A stretch of DNA of 64,000 bases from DATCHW01 sp963806045 (lineage in GTDB: Bacteria > Bacteroidota > Ignavibacteria > Tepidaquicellales > Tepidaquicellaceae): assembly GCA_963806045.1 (NCBI GenBank), contig CAWDWP010000020.1, positions 124,001 through 188,000 on the forward strand. The letters run 5' to 3'. The notes under the pieces are model-generated. The model was not told the DNA's origin and made no database searches. It saw only the letters and a program-made list of their open reading frames with translations. This document shows positions 35,482 to 45,286 of this stretch, piece after piece; the first letter of the stretch is position 1, and every line of letters starts with the position of its first letter. The position numbers were made by a program, and so were the translations under genes.

Positions 35482-35777
35482 TTATAGTATGTTTAATTTA
35501 CATTTAATTAAAATAGTATTTTTCAAGTATCTAAGAAATACAAAAGACTGAACTGATAAAAGTTAAAAAGTAGAAAAGTTAAAAAGTAAAAAGGGTTCAA
35601 TTTTTAAGTTCTAAATCTGTTTCAATCTGCAAAATCTGTGTAATTTGCGTGCCCATTATTTTCACTTATGGTAAGTTGCTTTGGGTTTTCAATAATTTTC
35701 ACCATTGATTTAGATAGTGCCATTATTATAGATACTTCCTATTTTATATAGTTTGTTAATTTTCAACCACTTATAAT
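35482..35777. other. AT-rich divergent spacer with low-complexity repeats
   Basis: It lies between the YfhO-like gene (minus) and the plus-strand glycan run. Bases 35560-35594 hold a repeated AAAAGTTAAAAAGTA unit, the reverse complement of the repeats at 62040-62110. Bases 35600-35655 hold an Ala-Thr-rich AATCTGTxxxAATCTG repeat of a type common in intergenic DNA. No gene seen. Confidence 0.6.
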
Positions 35778-36567
35778 TTGATTTGTAAAATATGTAAAAG
35801 TGAGTCCGCTTTCTTTTCCGAAGCACGGATTCTAAATAAATATGATATAAAATACTTTAAATGCGGAAATTGCGGGTTTTTACAGACCGAAGAGCCATAT
35901 TGGTTAAAGGAATCATATGAGGAGGTGATTAACAAAAGCGATGTCGGATATGTCGGCAGGAATATTATACTTTCAAAAGTAACAAAACTGATAATAAATT
36001 ATTTCTTCAGCGTTCAGGGAAAATTTCTTGATTACGGCGGAGGGTATGGATTATTTGTAAGACTTATGAGAGATTTGGGATTTGATTTCTACTGGCAGGA
36101 TAATTACTGCGAAAATATTTTTGCGAAAGGATTTGAATACCAAAATTCAGGAACAGGTAAATTTGAAATGGTGACGGGATTTGAACTGTTTGAGCATTTT
36201 GAAAATCCGGTTGAAGAAATTGAGAAAATATTGAAATATTCAAAAAATATTCTGGTAAGCACTTATTTATTGCCCGAAAATAATCCGAAACCGCAGGAAT
36301 GGTGGTATTACGGGCTCGAACACGGACAGCATATTTCGCTTTATTCATACGCAAACATTAAAATACATCGCAAAAAAATATTCACTTAATATATATTCCA
36401 ACAGGAAAAATTTACATCTTTTTACAACGAAGAAAATAAATCCGTTAATGTTCAAATATGTAAATTTAAAAAACATATATTACTCTGTGAGAGCATTTTC
36501 ACGCAAGAAATCCCTGCACGATAAGGATTATAATTATATTGTCGGGATTCAAAACAAGAAATCATAA
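35778..36567 (+). CDS. SAM-dependent methyltransferase (class I), frameshifted
   Basis: The rebuilt 262-residue protein starts (TTG) with a Cys-x2-Cys...Cys-x2-Cys zinc-ribbon-like segment (Ile-Cys-Lys-Ile-Cys-Lys, Lys-Cys-Gly-Asn-Cys-Gly-Phe). A SAM-binding motif Leu-Asp-Tyr-Gly-Gly-Gly-Tyr-Gly-Leu follows near residue 80, then Phe-Glu-Leu-Phe-Glu-His-Phe-Glu-Asn-Pro. This is the layout of methyltransferases in sugar-modification clusters (Cys-binding domain plus type 11/23 fold). One extra base near 36355-36363 closes the first frame at 36389; the next frame continues to the stop at 36565-36567. It probably methylates a sugar or nucleotide-sugar of the glycan. Confidence 0.8.
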
Positions 36568-36581
36568 CGAAGGAATACGAT

Positions 36582-38067
36582 TTGGGAATAATTGAAAGAC
36601 AGGCGCTTAAAAATACAATTTTTTCATACATTGGATTAGCTTTAGGATATCTTAATGTAATTGTACTTTTCCCTGCTTATTTCACAATTGAGCAATTCGG
36701 TTTAATCCAGCTGATACAGAGCATTTCCGTCGTATATTCACAATTTTCCGCATTCGGATTGGTAAATATAATAGTACGATATTTTCCTTTTTTTAAAAGT
36801 GATGATAAAAAGCATTCCGGATTTGTTGCGTGGACAATGCTGATTATGATTGCTGGGTTTCTGGTAATTACATTGATTTATATTATTTTCAGACCGCTGA
36901 TTATATCGGCATATATTGAGCGGTCTTCTATGTTTGTTGAATATTATTATATACTGATTCCGCTTTCATTTTTTACTTTGCTTTTCAATGTATTTGAAAG
37001 CTATGTGAGAGCGATACACAGAACTGTTTTCGCTGCATTTCTGAAAGATGTTGTTTTCCGTGTGTTAATAACAGCAGGGATATTTCTTTATTTCTTTAAA
37101 ATAATAAGTTACGAATCATTCGTTTTATATTTTGTATTATCCAATACTATAATTGCGTTTATATTAATTCTGCAGTATATAATCAGCAGGGAATTTAAAT
37201 TTTCTTTTAATCTCAAAACAATTCCATTCTTAAAAATCCGTGAAATACTAAAATACGGAATGTTCACGCTACTTGCAGGTTCATCTTATTTCTTTGCACA
37301 GAATATCGATAAAATAATGCTTGGTTCGCTTGTAGGACTTGAAGTTGTAGGTATATATTCTGTTTTTTTATATGTAGCCACCGTAATTATTTTCCCTGCA
37401 AGGTCCCTTTACAGAATATCCGTTCCGATTGTTGCGAACTGCTGGAAGAACAATGATACCGAGCAAATAAAAATGATATACCGGAGAAGCTCATTAATAC
37501 TGATGATTCTGGGCGGTATTATATACATTGGAATCTTAGTTAATATGGATAATATTTCACACTTCTTAAAACCGGGATACAGGGAAAACTTTATTTTTTT
37601 TGTGTTTCTCGGTTTGTCCTTTTTGGTTGATATGACAGGGGGTATGAATTCCGATATAATAAACACATCACCGAGATACAGGTATGATACAGTATTCAAT
37701 CTTGTTTATATGGTTTCCTGTGTATTGCTCAATTTTATATTCATAAAATTAATGGGCGGGCTCGGCGCTGCGGTTGCGATGGCAATTGCAATGTTTTTCT
37801 TTAATTTTCTGAAGTGGGCATTTTTAAAATGGAAATATAATATGCAGCCATTCGGTTTTAAAAACCTGTTGGTATTAATAATCGGCGGGATTAGTTTAGC
37901 CGCAGGATGGTATCTTCCCGGTACTGAAAAATCTATATATTGATATACTGGTCAGAAGTGCGCTGACATCCATAATCTATTTCGGCTTAATATATATTTT
38001 CAAAGTATCGGAAGATATAAATGGAAAGATAACAAAAATTTTAAAATTATTACCGGTTAGATTATAG
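36582..38067 (+). CDS. Oligosaccharide flippase (Wzx/MOP family), frameshifted near the 3' end
   Basis: The rebuilt 494-residue protein has 12 to 14 hydrophobic helices and a flippase-type N-terminus (Gln-Ala-x-Lys-Asn-Thr-Ile-Phe-Ser-Tyr-Ile-Gly). It starts with TTG, 8 bases after an AAGGA site. One extra C in the CCC run near 37917 ends the first frame at 37943. The corrected frame reads Leu-Pro-Val-Leu-Lys-Asn-Leu-Tyr-Ile-Asp to a stop at 38065-38067. It would move a lipid-linked oligosaccharide across the inner membrane. It is a second flippase, separate from the fused one at 25251-27656, which suggests two export routes or two glycans. Confidence 0.85.
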
Positions 38068-38068
38068 T

Positions 38069-39176
38069 ATGAAAATTTTATATGACCATCAGATATTTTC
38101 GATTTCCAGTTATGGAGGTGCATTAAGTTATTTCACGAACTTATAAAAAGAATATCACAGGAAAAAGAAAATGATGTTTCGGTTTTTATGGGACAATTTA
38201 TAAGCGAATACGGACTTAGAAAAATACAAAGAGCGATTTCAAAAATTTTAAGGGTATAAAGCATACTAATTTTCAGATATAGTAAACCATTTTATTTATA
38301 TTTCAATAAGATTTTTTTCCCTTCATTTTTTAATAAAGTCAAATCCGGATATATACCACCAGACATATTATGAGAATTTATGTTTGGATAAGAAAACGAA
38401 ACGAATTGTAACCGTACTCGACATGATGCACGAATTATATCCCGGGAGTTTCAGCAGATCGATAAATCTAGTCCGGATAAAAGAAAAGCAGTGGAACTTG
38501 CCGACGGAATAATCAGCATTTCGCATTCGACAAAAAAAGATTTAGTGGAAATACTTAAAGTTCCTGAAGATAAAATAAAAGTGATTCATCTTGGAAATTC
38601 GTTAAATACAGAATCCAAGAGTGAGCCATTGATAAAACCACCTTATTTTTTATACGTTGCAAAGCGGCAGGGATATAAAAACTTTATGATGCTTGTTAAA
38701 TGTATTTAATGATTTGAAAAAAGATCATAATGAAATAAAACTTGCTATGTTCAGGAGGCGGGAATTTTAATACCGAAGAATCAGAATTTATTAAATCAAA
38801 TAATCTGGAAAAAGATGTTTTATTTTTTGGAGCCGATGATGAGCAATTAGCAAACCTTTATAAATATGCAACTGCCTTTGTTTATCCTTCGCTGTATGAA
38901 GGTTTCGGAGTTTCACTTCTGGAAGCAATGAATATGAAATGCCCGATTATCGCAAGTAATTTGAGTTCGATTCCTGAAATACTCGGAGATGCAGGATTAT
39001 ATATCGACCCTAGAAGTGCTGAGGATTTGAAAAATCAAGATGAAAAAATTGCTCAGCTGATAATGGGCTCAGAGATAACATTAATTAATAAAGGTCTGAT
39101 TCAAAAAGAAAAATTCAGCTGGGATAAAACAGCAAAAGAAACACTCGACTATTACAAAGAAATACTTGGAAAATAA
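38069..39176 (+). pseudogene. Glycosyltransferase family 4 gene with about eight frameshifts
   Basis: Reading motifs across frames rebuilds a GT4 protein of about 368 residues. The start is Met-Lys-Ile-Leu-Tyr-Asp-His-Gln-Ile-Phe-Ser and the middle is Val-Leu-Asp-Met-Met-His-Glu. Later come Gly-Ile-Ile-Ser-Ile-Ser-His-Ser-Thr-Lys, Tyr-Pro-Ser-Leu-Tyr-Glu-Gly-Phe-Gly and Leu-Leu-Glu-Ala-Met-Asn. Frame changes fall near 38137, 38218, 38248, 38270, 38346, 38456, 38702 and 38741; six are extra bases and two are missing ones. From 38742 to 39176 the frame is clean. No substitution stop is needed between shifts, so sequencing error is as likely as real decay. Confidence 0.75.
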
Positions 39177-39179
39177 AAA

Positions 39180-39953
39180 GTGGAAAATACTAATAAAATA
39201 TTGAATCCTGTTTTTAGCATAATAACCGTTGTTTTCAACAGAAAAGAATTATTAGAGAAAACAATTTTAAGTGTAATAAATCAAACTTACAAGAACATTG
39301 ATTTCGTAATTATAGACGGCGGTTCAACAGATGGAACAGTTGATATAATAAAAAAATACAGCGACAATATTTCTTACTGGGTGAGTGAAAAAGACAACGG
39401 AATATATGACGCAATGAATAAAGGACTTAAAGCTGCAAAAGGAGATTATGTGTGGTTCATAAATTCCGGTGATGAGATATTCGATAAAGATATTTTAATG
39501 AATATAGTTGGATTTAAAATTTTACCTGAAATTTTTTACGGCGATATTGCGTATATTGATGAAAAAGGAAATTATCTTGGAACAAGGAAATTAAAAAAGC
39601 CACCTGATGTTTTTACTTGGAAAAATCTTTTATACGGAATGGTAGTGAGCCATCAATCGTTCATAATCAAACGCGAAAGAGCAGTTTATTTTAATACCGA
39701 ATATAAGCACTGTGCGGATATTGACTGGATGATAAATTCAATGAAAAACTGTACAGATATATTCAACACAAGAACAGTTCTGGCAAAATTTCTTGTCGGA
39801 GGATATTCGAAAAGAAACATTATAAAATCTAACAGGGAACGGTACACAATACTCAGAAAAAATTTCGGCTTTATTTCAGTAATGTGGAGTCATATAGGAA
39901 TGGGAATAAATTTCCTGAAATATTATTTTACAAACAAAAAGAAATTATACTGA
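39180..39953 (+). CDS. Glycosyltransferase family 2 (WcaA-like)
   Basis: The 257-residue protein starts GTG, 3 bases after the GT4 stop. It has Ile-Ile-Thr-Val-Val-Phe-Asn-Arg-Lys at the nucleotide site, Asp-Gly-Gly-Ser-Thr-Asp-Gly-Thr, Lys-Asp-Asn-Gly-Ile-Tyr-Asp-Ala-Met-Asn-Lys-Gly and Trp-Phe-Ile-Asn-Ser-Gly-Asp-Glu. These are signatures of the family 2 group that includes colanic acid WcaE/WcaA-type enzymes, with Ser-Gly-Asp in place of DxD. Compact, with no membrane tail. It follows the flippase and GT4 in one plus-strand operon. Confidence 0.92.
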   Translation: MENTNKILNPVFSIITVVFNRKELLEKTILSVINQTYKNIDFVIIDGGSTDGTVDIIKKYSDNISYWVSEKDNGIYDAMNKGLKAAKGDYVWFINSGDEIFDKDILMNIVGFKILPEIFYGDIAYIDEKGNYLGTRKLKKPPDVFTWKNLLYGMVVSHQSFIIKRERAVYFNTEYKHCADIDWMINSMKNCTDIFNTRTVLAKFLVGGYSKRNIIKSNRERYTILRKNFGFISVMWSHIGMGINFLKYYFTNKKKLY

Positions 39954-39954
39954 T

Positions 39955-40680
39955 ATGCTAAAATCAATTAAAGTTAAATCTGAGATCTTGCTTAGGAAAA
40001 CGGGTTCGAAATTCGGATTGGACTTAAAAATGACCGACGAAGAAAGGTCGATATTATTATTAAAGCATTATAAAATAGATTTAATTTTAGATATCGGCGC
40101 AAATACAGGACAATTTGCTAAAGAATTATTCAGTTACGGATATAATGGAAAAATTGTATCATTCGAGCCGTTATCCGATGCCCACAATGCCCTGACTAAT
40201 TCCGCTAAAAATTATAATAACTGGATAGTTGCAGACAGATGTGCAATGGGAGAATTCGATTCCGAAATTGAAATTAACATTACAGAAAATTCCGTCAGCA
40301 GTTCATTACTGGAAGTTCTGCCCGAACATATTGATTCAGCTCCGAAATCAAAAATTATTGGAAAAGAAAAGGTGAATTTATTCCGTTTAGATTCAATTTC
40401 GGATAAATATATTAGTGATAAAGATATCGTTTTTCTGAAAATAGATACGCAGGGCTATGAAGATAAAGTATTGAACGGGGCAAAAGAGACTCTTAAAAAA
40501 ATTAAAGGGGTTGAATTAGAGTTGTCTTTGGTAAAACTTTTTGACGGACAAAAATTATATTTGGATTTAATTAATATGATGAATCAGGAAGGCTTCTCGC
40601 TTCACTCTGTAGAGCCTGCATTTACAGATAAAAAAACAGGAAGGTTATTGCAGGTGAACGGATTATTTTTCAGGGAATAA
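39955..40680 (+). CDS. FkbM-family methyltransferase
   Basis: The 241-residue class I methyltransferase has Leu-Asp-Ile-Gly-Ala-Asn-Thr-Gly-Gln-Phe as SAM loop (about residue 45), Val-Ser-Phe-Glu-Pro-Leu (about 65) and Leu-Lys-Ile-Asp-Thr-Gln-Gly-Tyr-Glu (about 160), the FkbM pattern. Members O-methylate sugars and polyketides. The start lies 1 base after the upstream stop. It is the last gene of the plus-strand run and is followed by a long hairpin. Confidence 0.92.
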   Translation: MLKSIKVKSEILLRKTGSKFGLDLKMTDEERSILLLKHYKIDLILDIGANTGQFAKELFSYGYNGKIVSFEPLSDAHNALTNSAKNYNNWIVADRCAMGEFDSEIEINITENSVSSSLLEVLPEHIDSAPKSKIIGKEKVNLFRLDSISDKYISDKDIVFLKIDTQGYEDKVLNGAKETLKKIKGVELELSLVKLFDGQKLYLDLINMMNQEGFSLHSVEPAFTDKKTGRLLQVNGLFFRE

Positions 40681-40686
40681 TATTAC

Positions 40687-40731
40687 AATAATTGTTATCA
40701 ATCACTTTAATAGTAATTGATAACAATTATT
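40687..40731. terminator. Bidirectional hairpin between convergent genes
   Basis: The 16-base arms 40687-40702 and 40716-40731 are exact reverse complements (core ATTGTTATCAAT) around a 13-base loop. It sits 7 bases past the FkbM stop on the plus strand and 28 past the T9SS gene stop on the minus strand. Strength is modest because the stem is AT-rich. Confidence 0.7.
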
Positions 40732-40758
40732 TATAGGTAATAAATGTCTTTAAAGTGG

Positions 40759-42297
40759 TTATTTCACTAAAACCATTCGTTTTGTATCCTGAAAATCAGA
40801 ACTAATCAACTTCAGAAAATATACTCCGCTGCTATATTTTTGAGCCTGCCAGTTTACTTCGAATTTGCCGGCCGGAACAAATCCATTTGCAATGACATCA
40901 AGTTCTCTGCCGGATATATCAAAGACAAATATTTTCAGATTTGTTCCTTTGGGTAAATCAAATCTTACTTTTGTTGAAGGGTTAAAAGGATTCGGATAAT
41001 TTTGATATAATTTGAATTCGGCTGGTACTTCTGAACTGATTAAATTAACGCCTGTGATTAGAATTGTGAAATTCCAAATAGAAGACCAGGGGCTTATACC
41101 AACATTACTTGACGCATTTACTCGCCAAAAATATGTGGTAGAATTCTGTAACTTCCCACTCGGAATAGTGTGATTTGTATTACTAACGGTTGCTGAATCA
41201 GTTATTACTGAAAAATTAGGTAAATAAGATATCTGAATACAATACGCTGTTGCTCCGGTGGAAGAATTCCATGTCATCGTTGGAGTAAGGGTTCCAATTA
41301 AAGAATTAGTTATGGGCGAAATAAGTGTCGGAGCTGCGGGTATGGGATACCCTCCATTTGTAGTTTTCAGAATAGTTCCGTTGTTTCCAACAACCCACCC
41401 AGTACTTTCATTAAAGAAAGAAATACTACTTAAATGATAGCTGACTCCGCTTTGCTGGGTATACCAGTTAGTTCCGCCATTATTAGTCCTTAATATTCTT
41501 CCGTTATATCCTGTTGCCCATCCTGTTTGATTATTTACAAAATATGCAGACCATAAATAATTAAAAACCCCGCTGCTCTGAAGAGAGAAGGAATTACCAC
41601 CATTTGTGGTTTTATAAATCAAACCTCCGTCCCCCACAACCCAGCCGGTTAAAGCTGAAGTGAAATACATGCCTCTTAAATAATTCGTTGTACCCAAATT
41701 AACAGAATTCCAGTTCAACCCTCCGTTTGTAGTTTTCAAGAACGCTCCCCAGCTGCCTACAATCCATCCATTTGATGCATCTGTAAACTGAATTTTATAT
41801 AGTTCTTCCATGGTACCGCTATATTGTGAAACCCAATTGATTCCTCCATTAATAGTTTTAAAAATTGTACCATCATGCCCGCAAATATAACCTGTTTCTG
41901 AATTCAGAAACCTAACATTCCATGAGGTCGTATTTACAGGTGGCGATTGAAGAAACCATGACGAACCGGCATCTGTTGTTTTCAATATAATACTGGCGGT
42001 ATAACTATTACTTGGTCCGCCTACAACCCAACCCGTATTATTATTTACAAAATAAACTGATGCAAAATCATAATTTGGCAAAATTGTCTGGACAGACCAG
42101 TTTGCGCCTCCATTTTCTGTATGTGCAATAGTACCAAATCTTCCGACTGCCCATAAATTGTTATTAGATAATGGAAAGACCTCATACAAATAATTGTTTG
42201 TGCTGCTTGTCTGCTGAAACCACCCGGTTTGTGAATATGCGGAAACGCAAAAAATTAAAGATAAAGCTATTAGAAATAGATAGAATATTTTCTTCAC
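40759..42297 (-). CDS. T9SS-exported Ycf48-like propeller with Fn3-like domain
   Basis: The 512-residue protein starts GTG with a GGAGGT ribosome site about 5 bases upstream and has a signal peptide ending Ala-Tyr-Ser-Gln. About seven repeats of 42 residues share Gly-Trp-(Val/Ile)-Val-Gly and Lys-Thr-x-Asn-Gly-Gly-x-x-Trp, as in the Ycf48/BNR propellers. At about residues 325-415 comes an Fn3-like domain (Pro-Thr-Leu-Ile-Ser-Pro start, Thr-Thr-Tyr-Phe-Trp-Arg-Val). A T9SS type A domain ends the protein. It is a full-length paralogue of the 48559-50085 product. Confidence 0.87.
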   Translation of the reverse strand: MKKIFYLFLIALSLIFCVSAYSQTGWFQQTSSTNNYLYEVFPLSNNNLWAVGRFGTIAHTENGGANWSVQTILPNYDFASVYFVNNNTGWVVGGPSNSYTASIILKTTDAGSSWFLQSPPVNTTSWNVRFLNSETGYICGHDGTIFKTINGGINWVSQYSGTMEELYKIQFTDASNGWIVGSWGAFLKTTNGGLNWNSVNLGTTNYLRGMYFTSALTGWVVGDGGLIYKTTNGGNSFSLQSSGVFNYLWSAYFVNNQTGWATGYNGRILRTNNGGTNWYTQQSGVSYHLSSISFFNESTGWVVGNNGTILKTTNGGYPIPAAPTLISPITNSLIGTLTPTMTWNSSTGATAYCIQISYLPNFSVITDSATVSNTNHTIPSGKLQNSTTYFWRVNASSNVGISPWSSIWNFTILITGVNLISSEVPAEFKLYQNYPNPFNPSTKVRFDLPKGTNLKIFVFDISGRELDVIANGFVPAGKFEVNWQAQKYSSGVYFLKLISSDFQDTKRMVLVK

Positions 42298-42490
42298 TTA
42301 GACCTCCGTTTTTAAAGAAATAATAAATTATAATAGGACTATATCGTATTTTATTAATGAATAACCCATTTCTTACACTTTCCCCAATTTCAATTTACTA
42401 ATAAATTAATGGTCTTGTCAATATAAAATTTTCCCTATTCCAATATTTAATACGAACAATGTGGAACTTTAATTTTTAGAAAATCAGGAG

Positions 42491-43937
42491 TTAGATGAAT
42501 TTTATTTTTTTCAGTGCGAAGAAGCACATTTTCAGAAGAAGAAAACCATCATGGAAGCGATTTATATTTGTGGTTCCGTATTTACGGTTTTTATAATGAA
42601 TTGGAATTTCCATGAATTTAAGATTTAACTTTGAAGCACCGAATATTAAATCGAAATCTCCGAACGGGTCAAAATCTCCGAAGTAACTTTTGTTCTTAAC
42701 AATTTTTTGATAGTCGCTCCGGAACAATACTTTTGTACCGCAAAGCGTATCCGTAATTCTCTGTTCCAGAATCCAGCTGAACATTTTTCCGAAGAAAATA
42801 TTGCCGAGTTTATTAAGACGTCTCATTGCTTTATCATCCATCTGATAGACAAGACGCGTGCCATTGATGAATTCACCTTTTCCTTTTTTAATAGCGTCAT
42901 AAAATTTTATTAATTCTTCCGGTTCGACTGTCATATCCGCATCGAGAATCATCAGGATTTCACCCGATGCTTTTTCAAATCCTGTTCTTACAGCATCTGC
43001 TTTACCTTTCCCGGGCTGTTTAAAAAGTTTTATATCTTTATCCCTGTTTAATTTAATTGCGTCTTCGATTTTAGAATACGTATTATCAGTAGAATTCCCC
43101 TCGACAAAAATTATTTCTGTATGACTTCCCAGAGCAGGAATGCGCTGTATAATATTTTCAATATTCCCTTCTTCATTTCTGCACGGGATAAGAACTGTCG
43201 TACTGTAATCTTCTTTTTGCGCAAAATGTTCGGATGGTTCATAGCTTGCAACTACGTATCCTGTAAGACATAACCTGCGAATCAAGGGAAGCTTTGCAAT
43301 AAATTTATTGAAGAAAGATGATACAAGCGGAATTTTCCGTGGAATTAAAATTGCGTGTCCGCTTTTATTTACATTATAATCCGACAATGTAAGCAGATTT
43401 TTAATTTCATCTATATAAAGCCAGTTTTTTTCACCGCCTTTCATTTTAAGCTTTAAAGATTCCAGGATTTTCATTACAGGATTCCAGAAATAATTGTAAT
43501 ATGTAACAATTATTTTTGTCCTTTCGTGGGAAACTGATTTCATCATTTCGAAAACTTTCTGTATATCATCGAGTGTCCCGATTAAATCAGAGATAATTAT
43601 ATAATCGAACTTCTGATTTTGAGAGATTATATCATTCAAAGAGTCTGCCGCATTCGATATCTGCATTAATGAATGTCAGATGCGGATACAACTCTTTTCC
43701 TTTTTGGACAAGATAAGGATTGTGCTCTATTCCTACACCGTTTTCCGGTTTTATGAAATTCAGTGTATCACCTGTTCCACAGCCGATTTCGATTACCGAT
43801 GAACCCCCGGGGATAAAAAATTTAAAGAGGTCATTAAGATACTTATGGTAATAACTGCTTTTCCTGCTGAAATAACTTTTTTTATCTGCATATTCCCTGA
43901 AATATTTATCTTTTTCTATGTCGTCTTTAAAATACAA
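42491..43937 (-). CDS. Methyltransferase-glycosyltransferase 2 fusion, frameshifted
   Basis: The rebuilt 481-residue protein has an N-terminal class I methyltransferase half (SAM loop Val-Ile-Glu-Ile-Gly-Cys-Gly-Thr-Gly-Asp near residue 48) and a C-terminal GT2 half. The GT2 half has Thr-Val-Leu-Ile-Pro-Cys-Arg-Asn-Glu, Glu-Gly-Asn-Ser-Thr-Asp, Ile-Leu-Asp-Ala-Asp-Met and Tyr-Gly-Thr-Thr-Asn-Ile, like dolichol-phosphate-sugar synthases. One extra base near 43657-43660 splits it: the first frame (from TTG 43937) ends at 43632, the second starts at 43666. It probably makes a polyprenyl-phosphate sugar or methylates one for the PMT-type enzyme upstream. Confidence 0.82.
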
Positions 43938-43945
43938 AATTTCTC

Positions 43946-45286
43946 TTATTTTGTTATTAATAAATAAAATTCAATAAACCAAACTGAAAGCAAAAAGACA
44001 TTAAACACAATGGCAGATGCAATTTTAAATCCGGAAAGATTTTTGATAATTGTTTTTCTATCCGATAAAAATTTAACCGTTCCAAGAACAAAGAATGGGA
44101 TTAAAACATAATGATATCGAGCGAGCGCAACAAAGATGAAGAAAGTGAAGCACCAGGTGAGTATAAATCCATAAATAAAAAATCTTTTTTTCTCAAATGC
44201 CAGCAGCCCCCACGTACCAATTAACATAATTAAAAAATACGGAATATTCACCAGTGCAATCAGAAGAGGATTAATTGACTTATATACTTCTGTAGAGGTT
44301 TGTCCTTTTTCGGTTTTGGCGAAGTAAAGCAATATCATCCTTTCACTTGAAAACAGATAACCGATTTTTTTTATTCCGGTAATAAAAAACTTACCGGGGT
44401 TTTTTACCGCATATTCTATTCCCAACTTATAGAATTCTTTATCCCTCAGAACTTCATCTTCGATTTTGAATAAGGGATTCGACTCTACAATATTGTGATA
44501 CCATGTTCCCGTTGCATCAGGATTGCTCCCCGACCAGAATGTGAAACCGCCCTGAGTCGCAAGCGTGAAGGTGTTCATGGTAACTTTATTCCGTATAATC
44601 CATGGTGCCACCACAATTATAAATCCTATCAGAAAAAGAAGAACATATTGGATCGCTCTTTTCATTCTATTCAGTTTAAAACCTTCAAAAAGCTTTCTCC
44701 TGTATATCAAAATGAATGAAGCCATAAGAAGAAAAGAAATTGCAAAGGAAGAACGAAACAAGACAGTAAGTCCCCATAGGATACCAACGAAAAGGATGTT
44801 TTTATTTATTTTTTCCTTCAGGCAATAATAAAAAATCACTGAGAATAAAAAACCATAAAGTGGTTCCGTCAATACCGTCTGAGAATAAAGCATGTTTGAA
44901 GGTAAAAAAGTAAATATTACCAGAGCTATAAGCGAATACCTTGGTTTAAAAAAATAAGTACTTGCAAGAAAAAAGAAAAAACCGGTAAAAATTTCAAGGA
45001 ATGACTGAATTAATTTTACTGCGAAAATATTATCCCCGAATATTTTAAATACCGACGCAAGAAAAAGGGGGTAACCGCAAACGAGATAAGCCGTTGGCTT
45101 CCCATCGAGTGAATATGTCCCGGTATCTACAATACTCTTCGCAAGATTATAATAATCGAGACTATCTGAGCGAATATCTGCCTGGAGTAAGAGTGCAAGA
45201 ATAATTTTTATTATAAAAGCAGACGCAAGAATAAATATTAATGTTTTTTTATCCCGGTTTGTTAAATTTTTTAATTGTTCAATCAT
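43946..45286 (-). CDS. PMT/ArnT-like membrane glycosyltransferase
   Basis: This 446-residue protein has about 11 helices. The first periplasmic loop has Ala-Asp-Ile-Arg-Ser-Asp-Ser-Leu-Asp-Tyr-Tyr-Asn, holding the acidic residues that family 39/83 enzymes use. The later loop Phe-Trp-Ser-Gly-Ser-Asn-Pro-Asp-Ala-Thr-Gly-Thr-Trp and the terminal Ala-Arg-Tyr-His-Tyr-Val-Leu-Ile-Pro agree with that group. Such enzymes use polyprenyl-phosphate sugars to decorate lipids, proteins or glycans outside the membrane. The partner that makes such a donor may be the GT2 half of the gene just downstream. It overlaps the methyltransferase gene upstream by 4 bases. Confidence 0.88.
   Translation of the reverse strand: MIEQLKNLTNRDKKTLIFILASAFIIKIILALLLQADIRSDSLDYYNLAKSIVDTGTYSLDGKPTAYLVCGYPLFLASVFKIFGDNIFAVKLIQSFLEIFTGFFFFLASTYFFKPRYSLIALVIFTFLPSNMLYSQTVLTEPLYGFLFSVIFYYCLKEKINKNILFVGILWGLTVLFRSSFAISFLLMASFILIYRRKLFEGFKLNRMKRAIQYVLLFLIGFIIVVAPWIIRNKVTMNTFTLATQGGFTFWSGSNPDATGTWYHNIVESNPLFKIEDEVLRDKEFYKLGIEYAVKNPGKFFITGIKKIGYLFSSERMILLYFAKTEKGQTSTEVYKSINPLLIALVNIPYFLIMLIGTWGLLAFEKKRFFIYGFILTWCFTFFIFVALARYHYVLIPFFVLGTVKFLSDRKTIIKNLSGFKIASAIVFNVFLLSVWFIEFYLLITK

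Noticed and set aside
38069..39176. Programmed frameshifting in the GT4 gene
   Set aside because: Eight changes of both signs with no common slippery site are not compatible with a regulated event.
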